From positions 27,752-91,751 of the forward strand of contig WGMX01000037.1 in assembly GCA_016124855.1 (NCBI GenBank): 64,000 bases of DNA, read 5' to 3'. A program made the position numbers and the translations under genes. Position 1 is the first letter of the stretch. Each line of letters opens with the position of its first letter. Origin of the DNA: Anaerolineaceae bacterium (GTDB taxonomy: Bacteria; Chloroflexota; Anaerolineae; Aggregatilineales; Phototrophicaceae). Shown piece after piece: positions 34,387 to 44,451 of this stretch. The notes beneath the pieces are model-generated. The model was not told the DNA's origin and searched no databases. It saw only the letters and a list, made by a program, of their open reading frames with translations.

Positions 34387-35457
34387 TTAGCTGGCTTTCA
34401 TACCGCCGGCGATGTTTTTGTAAATCTCGCTGATGGCAGTCATCAATTCCATAAATTTGGTCACGGGAGCGCCTTCGGGAGCGGTCACTGTTTGCGCTTC
34501 ACCCAAGCCGCTGAAACTGAGTTCGACGCTTAAACTCATCGATTTGGGAGCAGGAGAACCGCTTGAACTGGTGCTGGCTGCGGCAAAGGCCGACATGGTA
34601 CTTTCGGGAAATTCAATCGACAATTGGGCGGCGCTTAATTTATCGCCATCAAGAGTAAAAACCAATTGGAAGGTGGCATCAGCAAGTGATTCGATAGCCG
34701 CAGCTTGCGCGTCGGTAATTTCCTTCATGTTGGTTAACTTCTGGAATTCGGGATCATTGAACAGACCCACAAGATCAACTGTGCCGGTAAATGTGTCACC
34801 GTCACGGGTGTATTCCAAATGACCCGTAAGCAGCGCATGAACCTGTGCCAATTGATCGGTGGTTGAAGAACTTGCGGTTGAGGTGTTGGGCTTCAAGCTT
34901 GGGCCGATGTTGGTGAGCACGTCAATCAGATCAAGACCTGCCCAACCGGTTGGGGTTTTACCACCGGTCATCGCCCCGACGGTCGCCGGAAGTTTGGAAA
35001 AGTCGAGGTAGCCTACGCCATCGACCAAAACCATGTTCAGGACGAGCGGCTCGCCACCGGTCATCGAGGCGGCAGCGGTAGGTAGTGTGGCGTTAATATT
35101 CAATTCACCGCTAAAACTTTTGAGACCTTCAATCAGTTTGGCAACGGCAGCGGCAGGATCGGCATTCATTGCCATGACATCATCCATTGACGCGCCCGCA
35201 AAGCCGTTGAACTTACCGTCAGCGCTGATGCTAACGGTGCCTGCTTGAGTCGGATCATCTGACTGAATGTCGGCATTAATGTCTAGCGTAAAAGCGCCAG
35301 AGCCGGCAGTCCCTGTGTTGGTGATAGCGCTGGTCAGCGCCGTACAATCATCCGCCGATAAATTGCCACAAATGGTGGTGTCCTGCGCCATAACGCCCGG
35401 AACCATCGCCGCGATAATAATGAACAGCAAACATAATGCAAATAAACGGGATTTCAT
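34387..35457 (-). CDS. Secreted protein of unknown function, paralogue 1
   Basis: 356 residues from the ATG at 35457 with TAAGGAGAA upstream. Signal peptide MKSRLFALCLLFIIIAAMVPGVMAQ, cleavage after AQ or ALA-like VMA. The mature protein starts with TTICGNLSADDC, a pair of Cys that may bridge, followed by about 280 residues rich in Ala, Ser, Thr and Asp with beta strands; a Ser/Thr-rich low-complexity stretch near 205-215. No known domain. It is paralogous to the gene at 35948-37018, sharing signal peptide and first 60 residues nearly unchanged. Probably an exported lipid- or ligand-binding beta protein; this is a guess. Confidence 0.65.
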   Translation of the reverse strand: MKSRLFALCLLFIIIAAMVPGVMAQDTTICGNLSADDCTALTSAITNTGTAGSGAFTLDINADIQSDDPTQAGTVSISADGKFNGFAGASMDDVMAMNADPAAAVAKLIEGLKSFSGELNINATLPTAAASMTGGEPLVLNMVLVDGVGYLDFSKLPATVGAMTGGKTPTGWAGLDLIDVLTNIGPSLKPNTSTASSSTTDQLAQVHALLTGHLEYTRDGDTFTGTVDLVGLFNDPEFQKLTNMKEITDAQAAAIESLADATFQLVFTLDGDKLSAAQLSIEFPESTMSAFAAASTSSSGSPAPKSMSLSVELSFSGLGEAQTVTAPEGAPVTKFMELMTAISEIYKNIAGGMKAS

Positions 35458-35947
35458 CAAGTTCTCCTTATGATGTGGGAGGGAAGTATTGCGCCCACAG
35501 AGCAATTGTATAGTCTGTTTTGAGCTGTGAATGATTGAGATAATTTTAATGATCGAAATAGTTTATTTCGATGAAGTGCGGTGGCATTGGACTGGCCGCA
35601 TGAGTGTGGAACTGGAGGTTATTCGCGCTTCTCATTATGCGGCGCGTTTTTGCTTGGAAACAGCGATTGTAAGGCTTCGATTTCATGCGCCATAAAGCCC
35701 TGTTTGTAGAAGTCTTTATGCGCGTTGAATCGTGATTTGCGGCGCTTGAGGGGAGAAACAAATTTGCCCACGAAACTGGAAAGAAAACCTGCCCTGTGCA
35801 TCGAGATTTGAAAACTCCAACATTTTTTTCGTGATCAGTGTATTCGAATTGGTTTCAGAGCATTACCCCAATAAATGGGTATCAGAAAATAAAAGAAGCG
35901 GGTTCTGCAACCCGCTTCTCTTAAATACTTATGGTCAAACAGCGGTA
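35458..35947. other. 490-base spacer between the paralogous secreted genes
   Basis: It holds the ribosome site of paralogue 1 and a minus-strand terminator at its far end. Two short open frames run in opposite directions (35619-35801 minus, 60 residues; 35550-35695 plus, about 48 residues), but neither has a well-placed ribosome site. I do not call them genes. A full terminator follows at 35894-35919. Confidence 0.5.
35894..35919 (-). terminator. Terminator of secreted paralogue 2
   Basis: A perfect 11-bp stem (35894-35904 with 35909-35919), 4-base loop, followed on the minus strand by TTTATTTTC. Confidence 0.85.
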
Positions 35948-37018
35948 TTAGCCGCCGCTCATGCCGCCCATCATGCTGCCGACGAAGGTCATCAAGTCAG
36001 CATATTTCGAGACGGTCGCACCGGCTGGTGCAGTAATGGTTTGCGCTTCGCCCAAGCCACTGTACTTGAGGTCAAAGGTCACTTTGACAGAAGTAGGCAC
36101 GGCATCGCTGCTGCTGTCCGGGCTGGCGGCATTGATTGCAGCGAGTGTGCTGCCGGGAAGGTCGATATTCAACTGGATTTCGCCCAGCTTGTCACCTGCG
36201 AGGGTGAATACGACCTGCACAGTGGCATCATCCAGTGAATCGATAGCCGCTTGATCAGCTTCGGTCATTTCTTTGGCAGTATCTTTTTGCAAGGCTTTGA
36301 AGTCGGGATCGGTCACCAAACCCTTGAGATCGACTGTGCCGGTAAAGGTATCGCCATCACGGGTATATTCTAGATACTTGGCAAACAGAGCCTGTACCTT
36401 GGGCAAATCTTCAGAGGCGGTTGACGAGGCGCTGCTGCTTGAGCTGCTGGCGGACATCATGCCACCGAGATTGGTAGCGGTATCAACCAGATCCAGACCA
36501 ACCCAACTGTTGGGAATCTTCATCTGCTGAAGCATAGGAGCAAGTGAAGCCGGCATCTTGGAGAGGTCGATATAACCGTTACCATCGACCAAAATGAGGT
36601 TGAGAACCAGTGGTTCGCCACCGGTCATGGCTGCGGCTGAAGCAGGCAGACCAAAGCTCAGGTTCAGTTCGCCGCTAAAGCTTTTTAGACCTTCGGTGAA
36701 CTTGGCAAGGGCTGCATTGGGATCAGTCATAGCGGTCATGTCAGTCATTGACATGGGGGTTACGCCACTAAACTTGCCATCCGCAGTGATGGCGACCTGA
36801 CCAGCCTGTGACGCATCGTCTGATTGAATGTCGATGTTTGCATTCAGGGTGAACGCGCCTGAGCCAGCCGCGCCGGTATTGGTGAAGGCGGTTGTTAATG
36901 CTGTGCAATCATCAGCCGACAAATTGCCGCAAATGGTGGTGTCCTGAGCCATAACGCCCGGAACCATAGCAGCGATCAATACGAACATCATACACAATGC
37001 TAGTAAACGGGACTTCAT
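35948..37018 (-). CDS. Secreted protein of unknown function, paralogue 2
   Basis: 356 residues, the same length as paralogue 1. Signal peptide MKSRLLALCMMFVLIAAMVPGVMAQ, mature start TTICGNLSADDCTAL. Then IQSDDASQAG, LTGGEPLVLN-like TGGEPLVLN, and YLEYTRDGDTFTGTVDL, all also present in paralogue 1. A Ser-rich run lies near 200-207. The chain ends MMGGMSGG. AGGAG precedes the ATG. Tandem duplication with a common secretion signal suggests a surface or extracellular product with two diverging specificities. No enzyme motif was found. Confidence 0.65.
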   Translation of the reverse strand: MKSRLLALCMMFVLIAAMVPGVMAQDTTICGNLSADDCTALTTAFTNTGAAGSGAFTLNANIDIQSDDASQAGQVAITADGKFSGVTPMSMTDMTAMTDPNAALAKFTEGLKSFSGELNLSFGLPASAAAMTGGEPLVLNLILVDGNGYIDLSKMPASLAPMLQQMKIPNSWVGLDLVDTATNLGGMMSASSSSSSASSTASEDLPKVQALFAKYLEYTRDGDTFTGTVDLKGLVTDPDFKALQKDTAKEMTEADQAAIDSLDDATVQVVFTLAGDKLGEIQLNIDLPGSTLAAINAASPDSSSDAVPTSVKVTFDLKYSGLGEAQTITAPAGATVSKYADLMTFVGSMMGGMSGG

Positions 37019-37146
37019 AAATTTCTCCTTGTAATGTGGACGCAGAAGTATTGCTACTTACATTGTCATTATATCCGCAATGTTTACGATGGATATGTGA
37101 GAAAAGTTCTAATATTCCCGTGTTTGCCGCTAAAACTCATGAGTTT

Positions 37147-38391
37147 CTAAGGGAGCAAGCCTGCCACACGCTCAATAATGGCTTCGGCAATGCGTGTTTT
37201 GGTGGCTAGTGCTAAGGGGGTTTGGGAACCATCTGCGCCGAGAATCACCACGCGATTGGTGTCTACCTCGAAGCCTGCGTCGGGGGCTGTAATATCATTA
37301 GCGATCAATAAGTCCAAGCCTTTGCGTTCCAGTTTAGCGCGGGCATGTGAGAGGAGATGCTCACTTTCGGCAGCGAAACCGACCACGACTTTTGGATGCC
37401 CTAGCGCGGCGCGTTTTTCTTTGACGCTCATCAAAATATCAGGCGTGCGAGAGAGGACGATAACCGGCGCGTCATCCGAGTCATCCTGCTTTTTGATTTT
37501 TTGAGCGGCACGGGTTTGAGGGCGGAAATCAGCGACGGCTGCTGCCATCATCAAGGCATCGGCAGTGGCAAGATGATCGAGGACGACCTGCTGCATGTGT
37601 TCGGCACTGCTAACACTGATGACTTGTGCACCAACTGGCGCGGGCAAATCGCTGGCTGTGACCAATGTTACCGCTGCACCGGCATCCAAAGCAGCTTGGG
37701 CTAACGCATATCCCTGTTTGCCGCTGGAACGATTGGTGATAAATCGGACGGGATCAATCGCTTCGCGCGTTCCTCCGGCGGTGACGATGACTTTTTTACC
37801 GGCCAGTATGCCACCGTGACCGAGTGCCACACGGATATGCCCGATTAAAGCAGCCGTATCCGGTAAGCGTCCCTGCCCGACCAAGCCAGAAGCAAATCGA
37901 CCAGTTTCCGGTTCAATGATGGTCACACCGCGCTGACGCAGTGTGGATACATTGGCTTGGGTCGCGGCGTGCTGGTACATACTTCCGTCCATAGCGGGTG
38001 CGACAATAAGCGGACAACGCGCTGCTAAGGCTGTTACAGACAGCAAATCGTCCGCCAAACCGTGTGCTAACTTTGCCAGCGTGTTTGCTGTCGCCGGTGC
38101 AACCATCAGTAAGTCCGCGCTTTCCGCCAGCCCGACATGAGCAATATGAGTTGGCAGCGCGCCAGAAGAATCGTTTTGCCACAGGTTGGTATATACCGGT
38201 CGGCCTGTGACCGATTGAAAAGTTAAAGCGGTTACGAAATGTTCAGCTGCTTGGGTCAATATCACATCTACCAAGGCACCGGCTTGGGTCAATTTACTGG
38301 CAAGATCAGCCGCTTTATAGGCGGCGATGCTGCCTGTAACGGCTAACACGATACGTTTATTTTGCAGTAGGGTAACGGCTTCTTGGGTCAT
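37147..38391 (-). CDS. coaBC: Bifunctional phosphopantothenoylcysteine decarboxylase / phosphopantothenate-cysteine ligase
   Basis: 414 residues. CoaC flavoprotein half about 10-185: VLAVTGSIAAYKAADL, a segment with the catalytic His, and PAMDGSMYQH, where Asp replaces the usual Asn of PAMN. CoaB ligase half about 190-414: KVIVTAGGTREAIDPVRFITNRSSGKQG and TPDILMSVKEK. Together they turn 4'-phosphopantothenate into 4'-phosphopantetheine for coenzyme A. The PAMD variant could alter the decarboxylase active site and is worth checking. It stands alone; the upstream gene is 74 bases away. Confidence 0.94.
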   Translation of the reverse strand: MTQEAVTLLQNKRIVLAVTGSIAAYKAADLASKLTQAGALVDVILTQAAEHFVTALTFQSVTGRPVYTNLWQNDSSGALPTHIAHVGLAESADLLMVAPATANTLAKLAHGLADDLLSVTALAARCPLIVAPAMDGSMYQHAATQANVSTLRQRGVTIIEPETGRFASGLVGQGRLPDTAALIGHIRVALGHGGILAGKKVIVTAGGTREAIDPVRFITNRSSGKQGYALAQAALDAGAAVTLVTASDLPAPVGAQVISVSSAEHMQQVVLDHLATADALMMAAAVADFRPQTRAAQKIKKQDDSDDAPVIVLSRTPDILMSVKEKRAALGHPKVVVGFAAESEHLLSHARAKLERKGLDLLIANDITAPDAGFEVDTNRVVILGADGSQTPLALATKTRIAEAIIERVAGLLP

Positions 38392-38464
38392 AGGGTGTAG
38401 GTTCTAGCTGTAGCAAGTGTTGGGTGGCGTATGCGACCACCCAACGCTTACGTGAATTGATGAT

Positions 38465-40348
38465 TTACAACGGCCCGGTATATAACGGTAAGGTAGAGGG
38501 TAGTATCGGCGTTCCTGCCCGTGTGATACGAATGATGTTGGACTGTGTATATACCCAACCTTCGGTGCGTGTGCCAGTATTCGGATTAATGAAGCGAATT
38601 CGCACCCATTGACCGTTGGCGTTGCGACCCAACACTTCGATTTCGGTATCTTTAGGCAGTTGGATAAGACGGCCAGAAGCGGCATCCGGTCTTTCGCGAA
38701 TATTGGCATTGCTGAGGAGTACACCACTGTAAGCGCGCTGTAGTGCCAAGCCCGAGCCATAATCTTCAAGCGTCAGCGCCGTTACCGGAGGATTACCGCT
38801 GGGCGACCCTGAAACGATGAATGTGTATATGACCCCGGCTACCAATTGGGTGTTGGAAAGGCTGGTGAGCGTGTTTATGCCGCCGGAAGGGACGAAATTA
38901 AGCTGGGTATATAAACCGGGCGGAACTTCGCCTGAACTGGCTTCTGACCCAAAGGCTGCATTCGAAGCGAGACTGATGCCGGGAAAGGGCACAGGTGTTG
39001 GTGACGGGGCTAAGGTTGGAACAAGACCATCGACCACTTCAACCGGTGGTACCGGATAAGCGGGCGCGAAAACAGTTATGGCCTGTACGCCTTCAGCCGC
39101 ATCAATAACGCGCACACGCGCAAAACCGGACTGTGTCTCTGATAAGTCGTCCGGCAGCAATGACATCATGACATCGCCGTTTTGAGTATTAAAAATGAGC
39201 GGCGCGTTGATATTGCTTGTTGTCGCATTATTGCCCTGCGCTGGATTGGGGGTTGGTGACAACGCTTGAACAGCGGCTGTATTTTGTGGATTTGAGTTGA
39301 CAATCAACAACGTATAGTCGATTTGTTTGCTGTTCTGGTTGGTGCGTGTCAAGCTGCCACGCGCCAATGGTTTGACATTTGGATCGGTTGGGTCGTCCCC
39401 AAAGCGGCGAATAGTAATGGTGTGGCTAAAATCTGCCAGACCCAGATAGTCAGTGTAATCAAGATAATTGACGCGGCTGGCAACCAGACGTTCGTCAATA
39501 TAAATGTCAATGACTGCTGTGCTGTGGGCAGCATGGACGATGCGAAGCCGTAGCCCATTATTGACCGGCGGCTCAAGCGGCGCGCTGAGGACAAATGTTT
39601 TGGTTTGGTTCGATATATTACCGACGGTTCCTAACCCGCCAGATGGAACCACATTGGGAACGGTAATAAAGGTATAAAGTGTGTTGGAATAAAAGTTGAT
39701 TTCACCCAAGCGTTCCAGCACAGGGGGTGTAGTCGAAGGCGGCGCATCAGCGTTCAAAATAGCCAAGTTGTAGGACTTGGTGTCAACATCAATTGTGCCG
39801 AAAGGCTGTTTAAGTCCGATTTGGTACAGGAGTGCTTCACCGGACGGGTAGCCAATGCTGATGCGGTTAGGAGTGCCAACGGCTAGATGAACGGCTGTGA
39901 TGCGTGTTTTGCCCAATTGAATCGGGCTGCGGTCATCATTGATGATAAATACGGCAGCCGATTGGTTAATTGTTACGCCTGCAGCGCTGCCATCCGAGAA
40001 CTGCGTTTGGTAAATGACGGCGGTTTGGCTGCCATTCGGTGGAAGGTCAATTAGAATATCGGCAATTGGTGCAGAAAGGGAGGTAGCGCTGGGTGTACGC
40101 ACTTCGAGCGCGTGCCGTCCGGCGGCGATAATAAAGTAGGTGGTCGCATCTTCGGGGCGCAAACCATAAGCGATAATTTGCTTATCCAGATAGATGTCAA
40201 CCGGGCCGATACCCGGAAGCGCATTAACAATACGCAAACTTCCGACATTCACCTTGGCTTGAGCCTGCACTTGTCCCACAAGAGACGCGCCACTCACGAG
40301 CGCAAGGGTCAGAACTGCGATTATGAAAAACGTTATCTTTTTGAGCAT
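38465..40348 (-). CDS. DUF4397 repeat protein with C-terminal SH3-like domain, exported
   Basis: 627 residues from the ATG at 40348 (AGGTG upstream). Signal peptide MLKKITFFIIAVLTLALVSG. The body consists of repeated DUF4397 modules, each with a VRIVNA...G..VDIYLD...V..G opening: near residues 35-150, 160-280, 310-370. A C-terminal SH3b domain at about 550-615 (NIRERPDAASGRLIQLPKDTEIEV) ends in a cell-wall-type fold. Exported, likely attached to the envelope. Last gene of a three-gene minus-strand run with a lipoprotein and a LysM protein, 73 bases from the former. Confidence 0.82.
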   Translation of the reverse strand: MLKKITFFIIAVLTLALVSGASLVGQVQAQAKVNVGSLRIVNALPGIGPVDIYLDKQIIAYGLRPEDATTYFIIAAGRHALEVRTPSATSLSAPIADILIDLPPNGSQTAVIYQTQFSDGSAAGVTINQSAAVFIINDDRSPIQLGKTRITAVHLAVGTPNRISIGYPSGEALLYQIGLKQPFGTIDVDTKSYNLAILNADAPPSTTPPVLERLGEINFYSNTLYTFITVPNVVPSGGLGTVGNISNQTKTFVLSAPLEPPVNNGLRLRIVHAAHSTAVIDIYIDERLVASRVNYLDYTDYLGLADFSHTITIRRFGDDPTDPNVKPLARGSLTRTNQNSKQIDYTLLIVNSNPQNTAAVQALSPTPNPAQGNNATTSNINAPLIFNTQNGDVMMSLLPDDLSETQSGFARVRVIDAAEGVQAITVFAPAYPVPPVEVVDGLVPTLAPSPTPVPFPGISLASNAAFGSEASSGEVPPGLYTQLNFVPSGGINTLTSLSNTQLVAGVIYTFIVSGSPSGNPPVTALTLEDYGSGLALQRAYSGVLLSNANIRERPDAASGRLIQLPKDTEIEVLGRNANGQWVRIRFINPNTGTRTEGWVYTQSNIIRITRAGTPILPSTLPLYTGPL

Positions 40349-40421
40349 GGGCAATGCACCTATCTTGATTGCTAACTTGAAAGGGGCAAACATACCCTTG
40401 CCCCTTTGATTCATAAATTCG

Positions 40422-42566
40422 TTACGGGCTGGTGGTAGCCGTTGGCGTCGTATTCGGATCAGCAATGATGAATTGGGCATATGCTGCTTGCTGAACCCCG
40501 CGTATGCGACAGTCCGCACAAACCTTCAGGCTGTGAACGCCCGGTGACAAATTGCTTGCTAATGGAATACTTTCCAACACCGTACCATCATCATTGACCT
40601 GTCCGGTCAAAATGGGTAACGGGTTATCGTCAATCGTAATGACATACTGCAATTTGGGTCGGAAGTTTTCGCCAACCAGACTAACCGTCCCCACTGTAGT
40701 ATTCGGTGGAGCCGGATTGACGTTCACTAGGGGTTGACGGAATTCTGGCGTATTGGTTGGACGCGGTGTGTTGGTGGGTATAGGTGTCCGCGTTGGTGTT
40801 GGTGTGAAGGTCTTCGTTACGGTAACCGCTACCTGAACCGGAGCCATTGCGGTTAAAGTACCGGATACGGCCTCGTAAACCGCCGTTGGATTGTTTGATC
40901 CCTGAACTAATTGGGTCACTTGTGCCGAAGGTTCGAGCATCAACAACTGGGCTGAACCCGATTGCGAACCGGGGACGACGACGAAATCATAAATGCCGCC
41001 TGCCAAAAGCTGCTGTGGCGGTAATTCGGCAATGACTGTCTGGCTGCCGCTTTGTACGACGCGTATTGAATAGGCATCCGGATTGCGGCTTAAGTACATT
41101 GACCCTGTTCCATATTCAGATTGAGCAACCGTTGCCCATGGAGCCGCTTGAGGCTGCGTGCCATCAGCAGCCGGCGGAACAACCGGACGAATCTGCAAAT
41201 TGAGCGGGACTGCCCCCGGCAGACCATGAATCAGCCGAATGCTAGCGTTAATGAGTGAACGCGGCGCATTTTGAGAAAACGTTACGGCTTTAAACGCCGT
41301 GGTGTTGGCTGGTCCTGTATCCGGCAGCAGCAGGACGATTTTGTCGGTTGTTGGATCAGGATCGTCTGTATAGGGGCCGAGTAAACTATTTCCTACATTT
41401 GAGACAACGAAACGGGTTCCAACAATCGGTGCAGGGATGCTCGGGCTGGTTTGCCCCAATTGTAAATTATCAATCGACGTTTCACCGACTAGCACTTGAA
41501 TGGTTCCCGCATTCGTCATGGCGTTGACGAAGCGCACGCCCACGTCGTTTTGGACGCGCGCTGTAATACCCGTCCATTGATCATCAATCGTCAGAACGCC
41601 AGCATTTAACTTCGGCGGCGGCAGGAAGATCAAGAAGTTGCTCACTTGCCCGGCTAAATTGACAGGAAAGTTTGCGATAGTACTGACCGATGCGCCTTGC
41701 ACATCGTTCAAGTCAAGTGAATATTGCCCTGCAGGAAGGTCGATTGGCCCGACAATATCTCCGAGCGTAAGGTTAGACGCCAACCGCAAACGCTGATCTG
41801 AGGCATCAATGTTGACAGGCGGCAGTGCCGGATTGGCCTGAATAATGGTCAAACGGGAAGCACCGACCGCCAGCGGTGAAGGGTCTTCACGAACTGGATA
41901 CATATTGAGGCTGCCGATTTTTATTGCCACCATACTGACAATACCACCGGGCGCAACATCCACAACAGTTGTGACAAGGGCTACGTTTGCATCAGGATTA
42001 TTGGGGACTTGGTTGGCATTGCGGATAGAGACACGGACTGAACCGGGCGCAACTTGAAAATAATTGGTTTGGCTGCCAAATTCCACCCCCCGCGCAACCG
42101 GATCGTCATTGATGAATACATCAACCGGCACAGATGGCGCGAGCGGTTCGCTGCTATACCAACGATTTACGAAACGTATCCACCCATAAGAGGGATTGGT
42201 GGGTGGCGCGGGTGTGTTCGATACAAGCGGCAAGTAAGTGGGCGTAAGTGTATCTGTCGGCAGCGGAGTCGGGGTGGCTGTCACCGGACGTGTCGGTGTA
42301 ATGGTCGGCGTAGGAGTAATCGTCGGTGTATGCGACGGCGTAAGCGTCATACCATTGTTGGCGATGACCGTTTCGGTGAGATAGACGTTGGCTTGGTTAG
42401 TTGCAGCCAACGCTTCTTGGACCGCTTGGCCCAATGCCTGTGTATCATCAACGGCTGTGATGTTGATGGTTATCGGTGGCGGTGTTGGAATACTGCTATC
42501 ACAGGCCGTGAGGACGACCAGTACCGCGAGCGCGATGAGTGAGAAAAATTTAGGTTTAAAAGTCAA
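40422..42566 (-). CDS. DUF4397-containing lipoprotein
   Basis: 714 residues, beginning with TTG. A lipobox LTAC at about 19-22 follows the signal, so it is lipid-anchored. Then a Thr/Pro stalk (TPTPTITPTRPVTATPTP), DUF4397-like modules (SVPVDVFINDDPVARGV, LPPVNIDASDQRL, VRFVNAMTNAGT), and a C-terminal IPT/TIG-like domain (TVSLVGENFRPKLQYVITIDDN). The TTG start has AAGAAG near it and no better start is available. It follows the LysM gene by 11 bases. Probably a surface scaffold; no enzyme motif. Confidence 0.8.
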   Translation of the reverse strand: MTFKPKFFSLIALAVLVVLTACDSSIPTPPPITINITAVDDTQALGQAVQEALAATNQANVYLTETVIANNGMTLTPSHTPTITPTPTITPTRPVTATPTPLPTDTLTPTYLPLVSNTPAPPTNPSYGWIRFVNRWYSSEPLAPSVPVDVFINDDPVARGVEFGSQTNYFQVAPGSVRVSIRNANQVPNNPDANVALVTTVVDVAPGGIVSMVAIKIGSLNMYPVREDPSPLAVGASRLTIIQANPALPPVNIDASDQRLRLASNLTLGDIVGPIDLPAGQYSLDLNDVQGASVSTIANFPVNLAGQVSNFLIFLPPPKLNAGVLTIDDQWTGITARVQNDVGVRFVNAMTNAGTIQVLVGETSIDNLQLGQTSPSIPAPIVGTRFVVSNVGNSLLGPYTDDPDPTTDKIVLLLPDTGPANTTAFKAVTFSQNAPRSLINASIRLIHGLPGAVPLNLQIRPVVPPAADGTQPQAAPWATVAQSEYGTGSMYLSRNPDAYSIRVVQSGSQTVIAELPPQQLLAGGIYDFVVVPGSQSGSAQLLMLEPSAQVTQLVQGSNNPTAVYEAVSGTLTAMAPVQVAVTVTKTFTPTPTRTPIPTNTPRPTNTPEFRQPLVNVNPAPPNTTVGTVSLVGENFRPKLQYVITIDDNPLPILTGQVNDDGTVLESIPLASNLSPGVHSLKVCADCRIRGVQQAAYAQFIIADPNTTPTATTSP

Positions 42567-42577
42567 CTTCTTATCCC

Positions 42578-43111
42578 TTATAAAAGTTCGGCTATGAACA
42601 CAAGGTCGCCGGGATTTACGCCACGTTTGGCGAGTGTTGGATTATCCATAGCGAGAATTTCAAGATTAACACCATTGCGCGAGGCGATAGAGGCTAGATC
42701 ATCACCTCTTTGAGCAATGTATGGTTTTTTGAAGCGGCGCGGCGGTGTAAGCTGTTTTACCCCACGTGTAATAATAATCTCGCTGCCATCCCCAAAATCA
42801 ACATTCGGAAGCAGGTTGTTCGCCATGCGCAGGACATCAATGGTGGTGTCGTATTGTTCAGCGATTGCCAGCAGCGAGTCAGTTGATCCTACTTTGAGCG
42901 TGATGTAATGGGGCTCATCGGCTTCTGCGGTACGGGTGGCATTGTAAAGCGCATCCTGAATAGCCGTAGAAACCGCTTGGGTAATCATGTCATACATGAT
43001 TGTGGTTCGTTGTTTGCGATCACCAATGTAGATGTAGTAGGCGACGGAGGCAAAAATAGCAACGACAAGCAGCAGAATGAATATATTACGGATGAAACGG
43101 CGAAGGCGCAT
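42578..43111 (-). CDS. Membrane-anchored protein with two LysM-like domains
   Basis: 177 residues. N-terminal membrane helix (IFILLLVVAIFASVAYYIYI, about 10-29), then a helical linker, followed by two LysM-like modules: HYITLKVGSTDSLLAIAEQYDTT at about 68-115 and PYIAQRGDDLASIASRNGVN at about 131-175. LysM domains bind peptidoglycan glycans. Its position at the head of the DUF4397 run suggests it ties those proteins to the cell wall. The ATG is preceded by GGGATT. Confidence 0.85.
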   Translation of the reverse strand: MRLRRFIRNIFILLLVVAIFASVAYYIYIGDRKQRTTIMYDMITQAVSTAIQDALYNATRTAEADEPHYITLKVGSTDSLLAIAEQYDTTIDVLRMANNLLPNVDFGDGSEIIITRGVKQLTPPRRFKKPYIAQRGDDLASIASRNGVNLEILAMDNPTLAKRGVNPGDLVFIAELL

Positions 43112-43328
43112 AAATAATCCCGATTAGACCGTTCAGGGTGAGATAATCCAAATAACATGAGATAAAGCGTATCATCAAAGCACTTAATTAAAAAGTGTGA
43201 TGCAAACGATGGAAATAAAAATAATTTTTTTACCTTTCACGGGCATAACGAATACCCTGTTGATTACAGGTTGAATTCTATAATACACTGAAATTACCGT
43301 AATTATCATTTTATGTGAGGAGTACCAA

Positions 43329-44339
43329 GTGCTTCTGATTGCTCGAGCGCCTGTACGTATTAGTTTTGGTGGCGGTGGTACTGATTTGCCCGCTTACTAT
43401 AATCAGTTCGGCGGTATGGTGGTCAATACGGCTATCAACCGTTATGTGTACACCTTTGTTTCCAGTGGAGTGAGCGACGCACTTCAGATTATTTCGTCGG
43501 ATTTTCGAATGTTTTATCGGCATCAGGCGGGAAGCGAATTTAGCACGGACGGCGAATTAGGGTTGGTGAAAGCGGTGCTGCGCGAATTTGACGCGGCTGA
43601 AGGTTTAGATGTATTTGTCGCATCGCAAATTCCACCGGGAACCGGTTTGGGTGGTTCAGGAGCGGTGGCTGTGTCAATCATAACAGCGCTGGCGGCGTGG
43701 CAGGGACGTAAACTGGATAAGATTGAAACCGCCGAGATGGCCTGTGATATTGGCATCAATAAGCTGCATTTGCCCAGCGGCAAGCAGGATGAATACGGCG
43801 CGACAATGGGCGGTCTGAACCAAATTGTGTTCACCAAAGATGGCACAACTGTTAATCCGGTTCAGCAGCCAGCGGGCGCGCTGGAAACTTTCCAAAAGCG
43901 CTTGATGTTGTTTTATACCGGTAAGTCGCGCGACTCAGGTAAGATTCTTTCAGATCAATCGAAGGCCAGCCGTGAACAAAATCCGGCGACGCTGGAACGG
44001 ATGCACAAAATCAAGGCGCTCGGACATGATATCTTAGCGGCACTATCCGAGGGGCGCCTAGACGATTTTGGCGCATTACTCCACGAGTCGTGGGTGCAGA
44101 AACGTGGGGTTAATCGCGACATTAGTAACGACCAGATTGATGTGGCTTATGATGCGGCTCGCACGAATGGCGCGATTGGCGGGAAGATTACAGGAGCGGG
44201 CGGCGGCGGCTTCATGATGATTTACTGCCACGAGGACAAACAGGACGCAGTGACAAAAGCGCTGCAGGCACTCGGTTTGGCGCGCATGGACTTCCGCTTC
44301 GATTTTGACGGCGCACAGGTCATGTTGAATACGCACTAG
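43329..44339 (+). CDS. GHMP-family sugar kinase, HddA-like
   Basis: 336 residues, GTG start with GAGGAG 7 bases upstream. Motif 1 RAPVRISFGGGGTDLPAYY at 6-24, the ATP-binding motif 2 PPGTGLGGSGAV at 102-113, motif 3 ITGAGGGGFMM near the C-terminus. The FGGGGTD opening is typical of D-glycero-D-manno-heptose 7-phosphate kinase (HddA) and fucose or similar sugar kinases. An RfaE2-type adenylyltransferase lies 4.4 kb downstream, giving a possible route to a nucleotide-activated heptose. Confidence 0.88.
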   Translation: MLLIARAPVRISFGGGGTDLPAYYNQFGGMVVNTAINRYVYTFVSSGVSDALQIISSDFRMFYRHQAGSEFSTDGELGLVKAVLREFDAAEGLDVFVASQIPPGTGLGGSGAVAVSIITALAAWQGRKLDKIETAEMACDIGINKLHLPSGKQDEYGATMGGLNQIVFTKDGTTVNPVQQPAGALETFQKRLMLFYTGKSRDSGKILSDQSKASREQNPATLERMHKIKALGHDILAALSEGRLDDFGALLHESWVQKRGVNRDISNDQIDVAYDAARTNGAIGGKITGAGGGGFMMIYCHEDKQDAVTKALQALGLARMDFRFDFDGAQVMLNTH

Positions 44340-44451
44340 GAATTATAGGAACGAGAAACCTACCCAAATCGTTATCAGGTGGTGATTTGCAACGCCTTCC
44401 GTGTAATATAGGTTGGTATTTATTCAGGATGGGCGAAGAAGTCAAACTATT

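Noticed and set aside
35619..35801. 60-residue minus-strand frame between the secreted paralogues
   Set aside because: The GGAG upstream is 13 bases away, too far for a normal start, and an opposing frame of similar length exists. Kept as part of the spacer.
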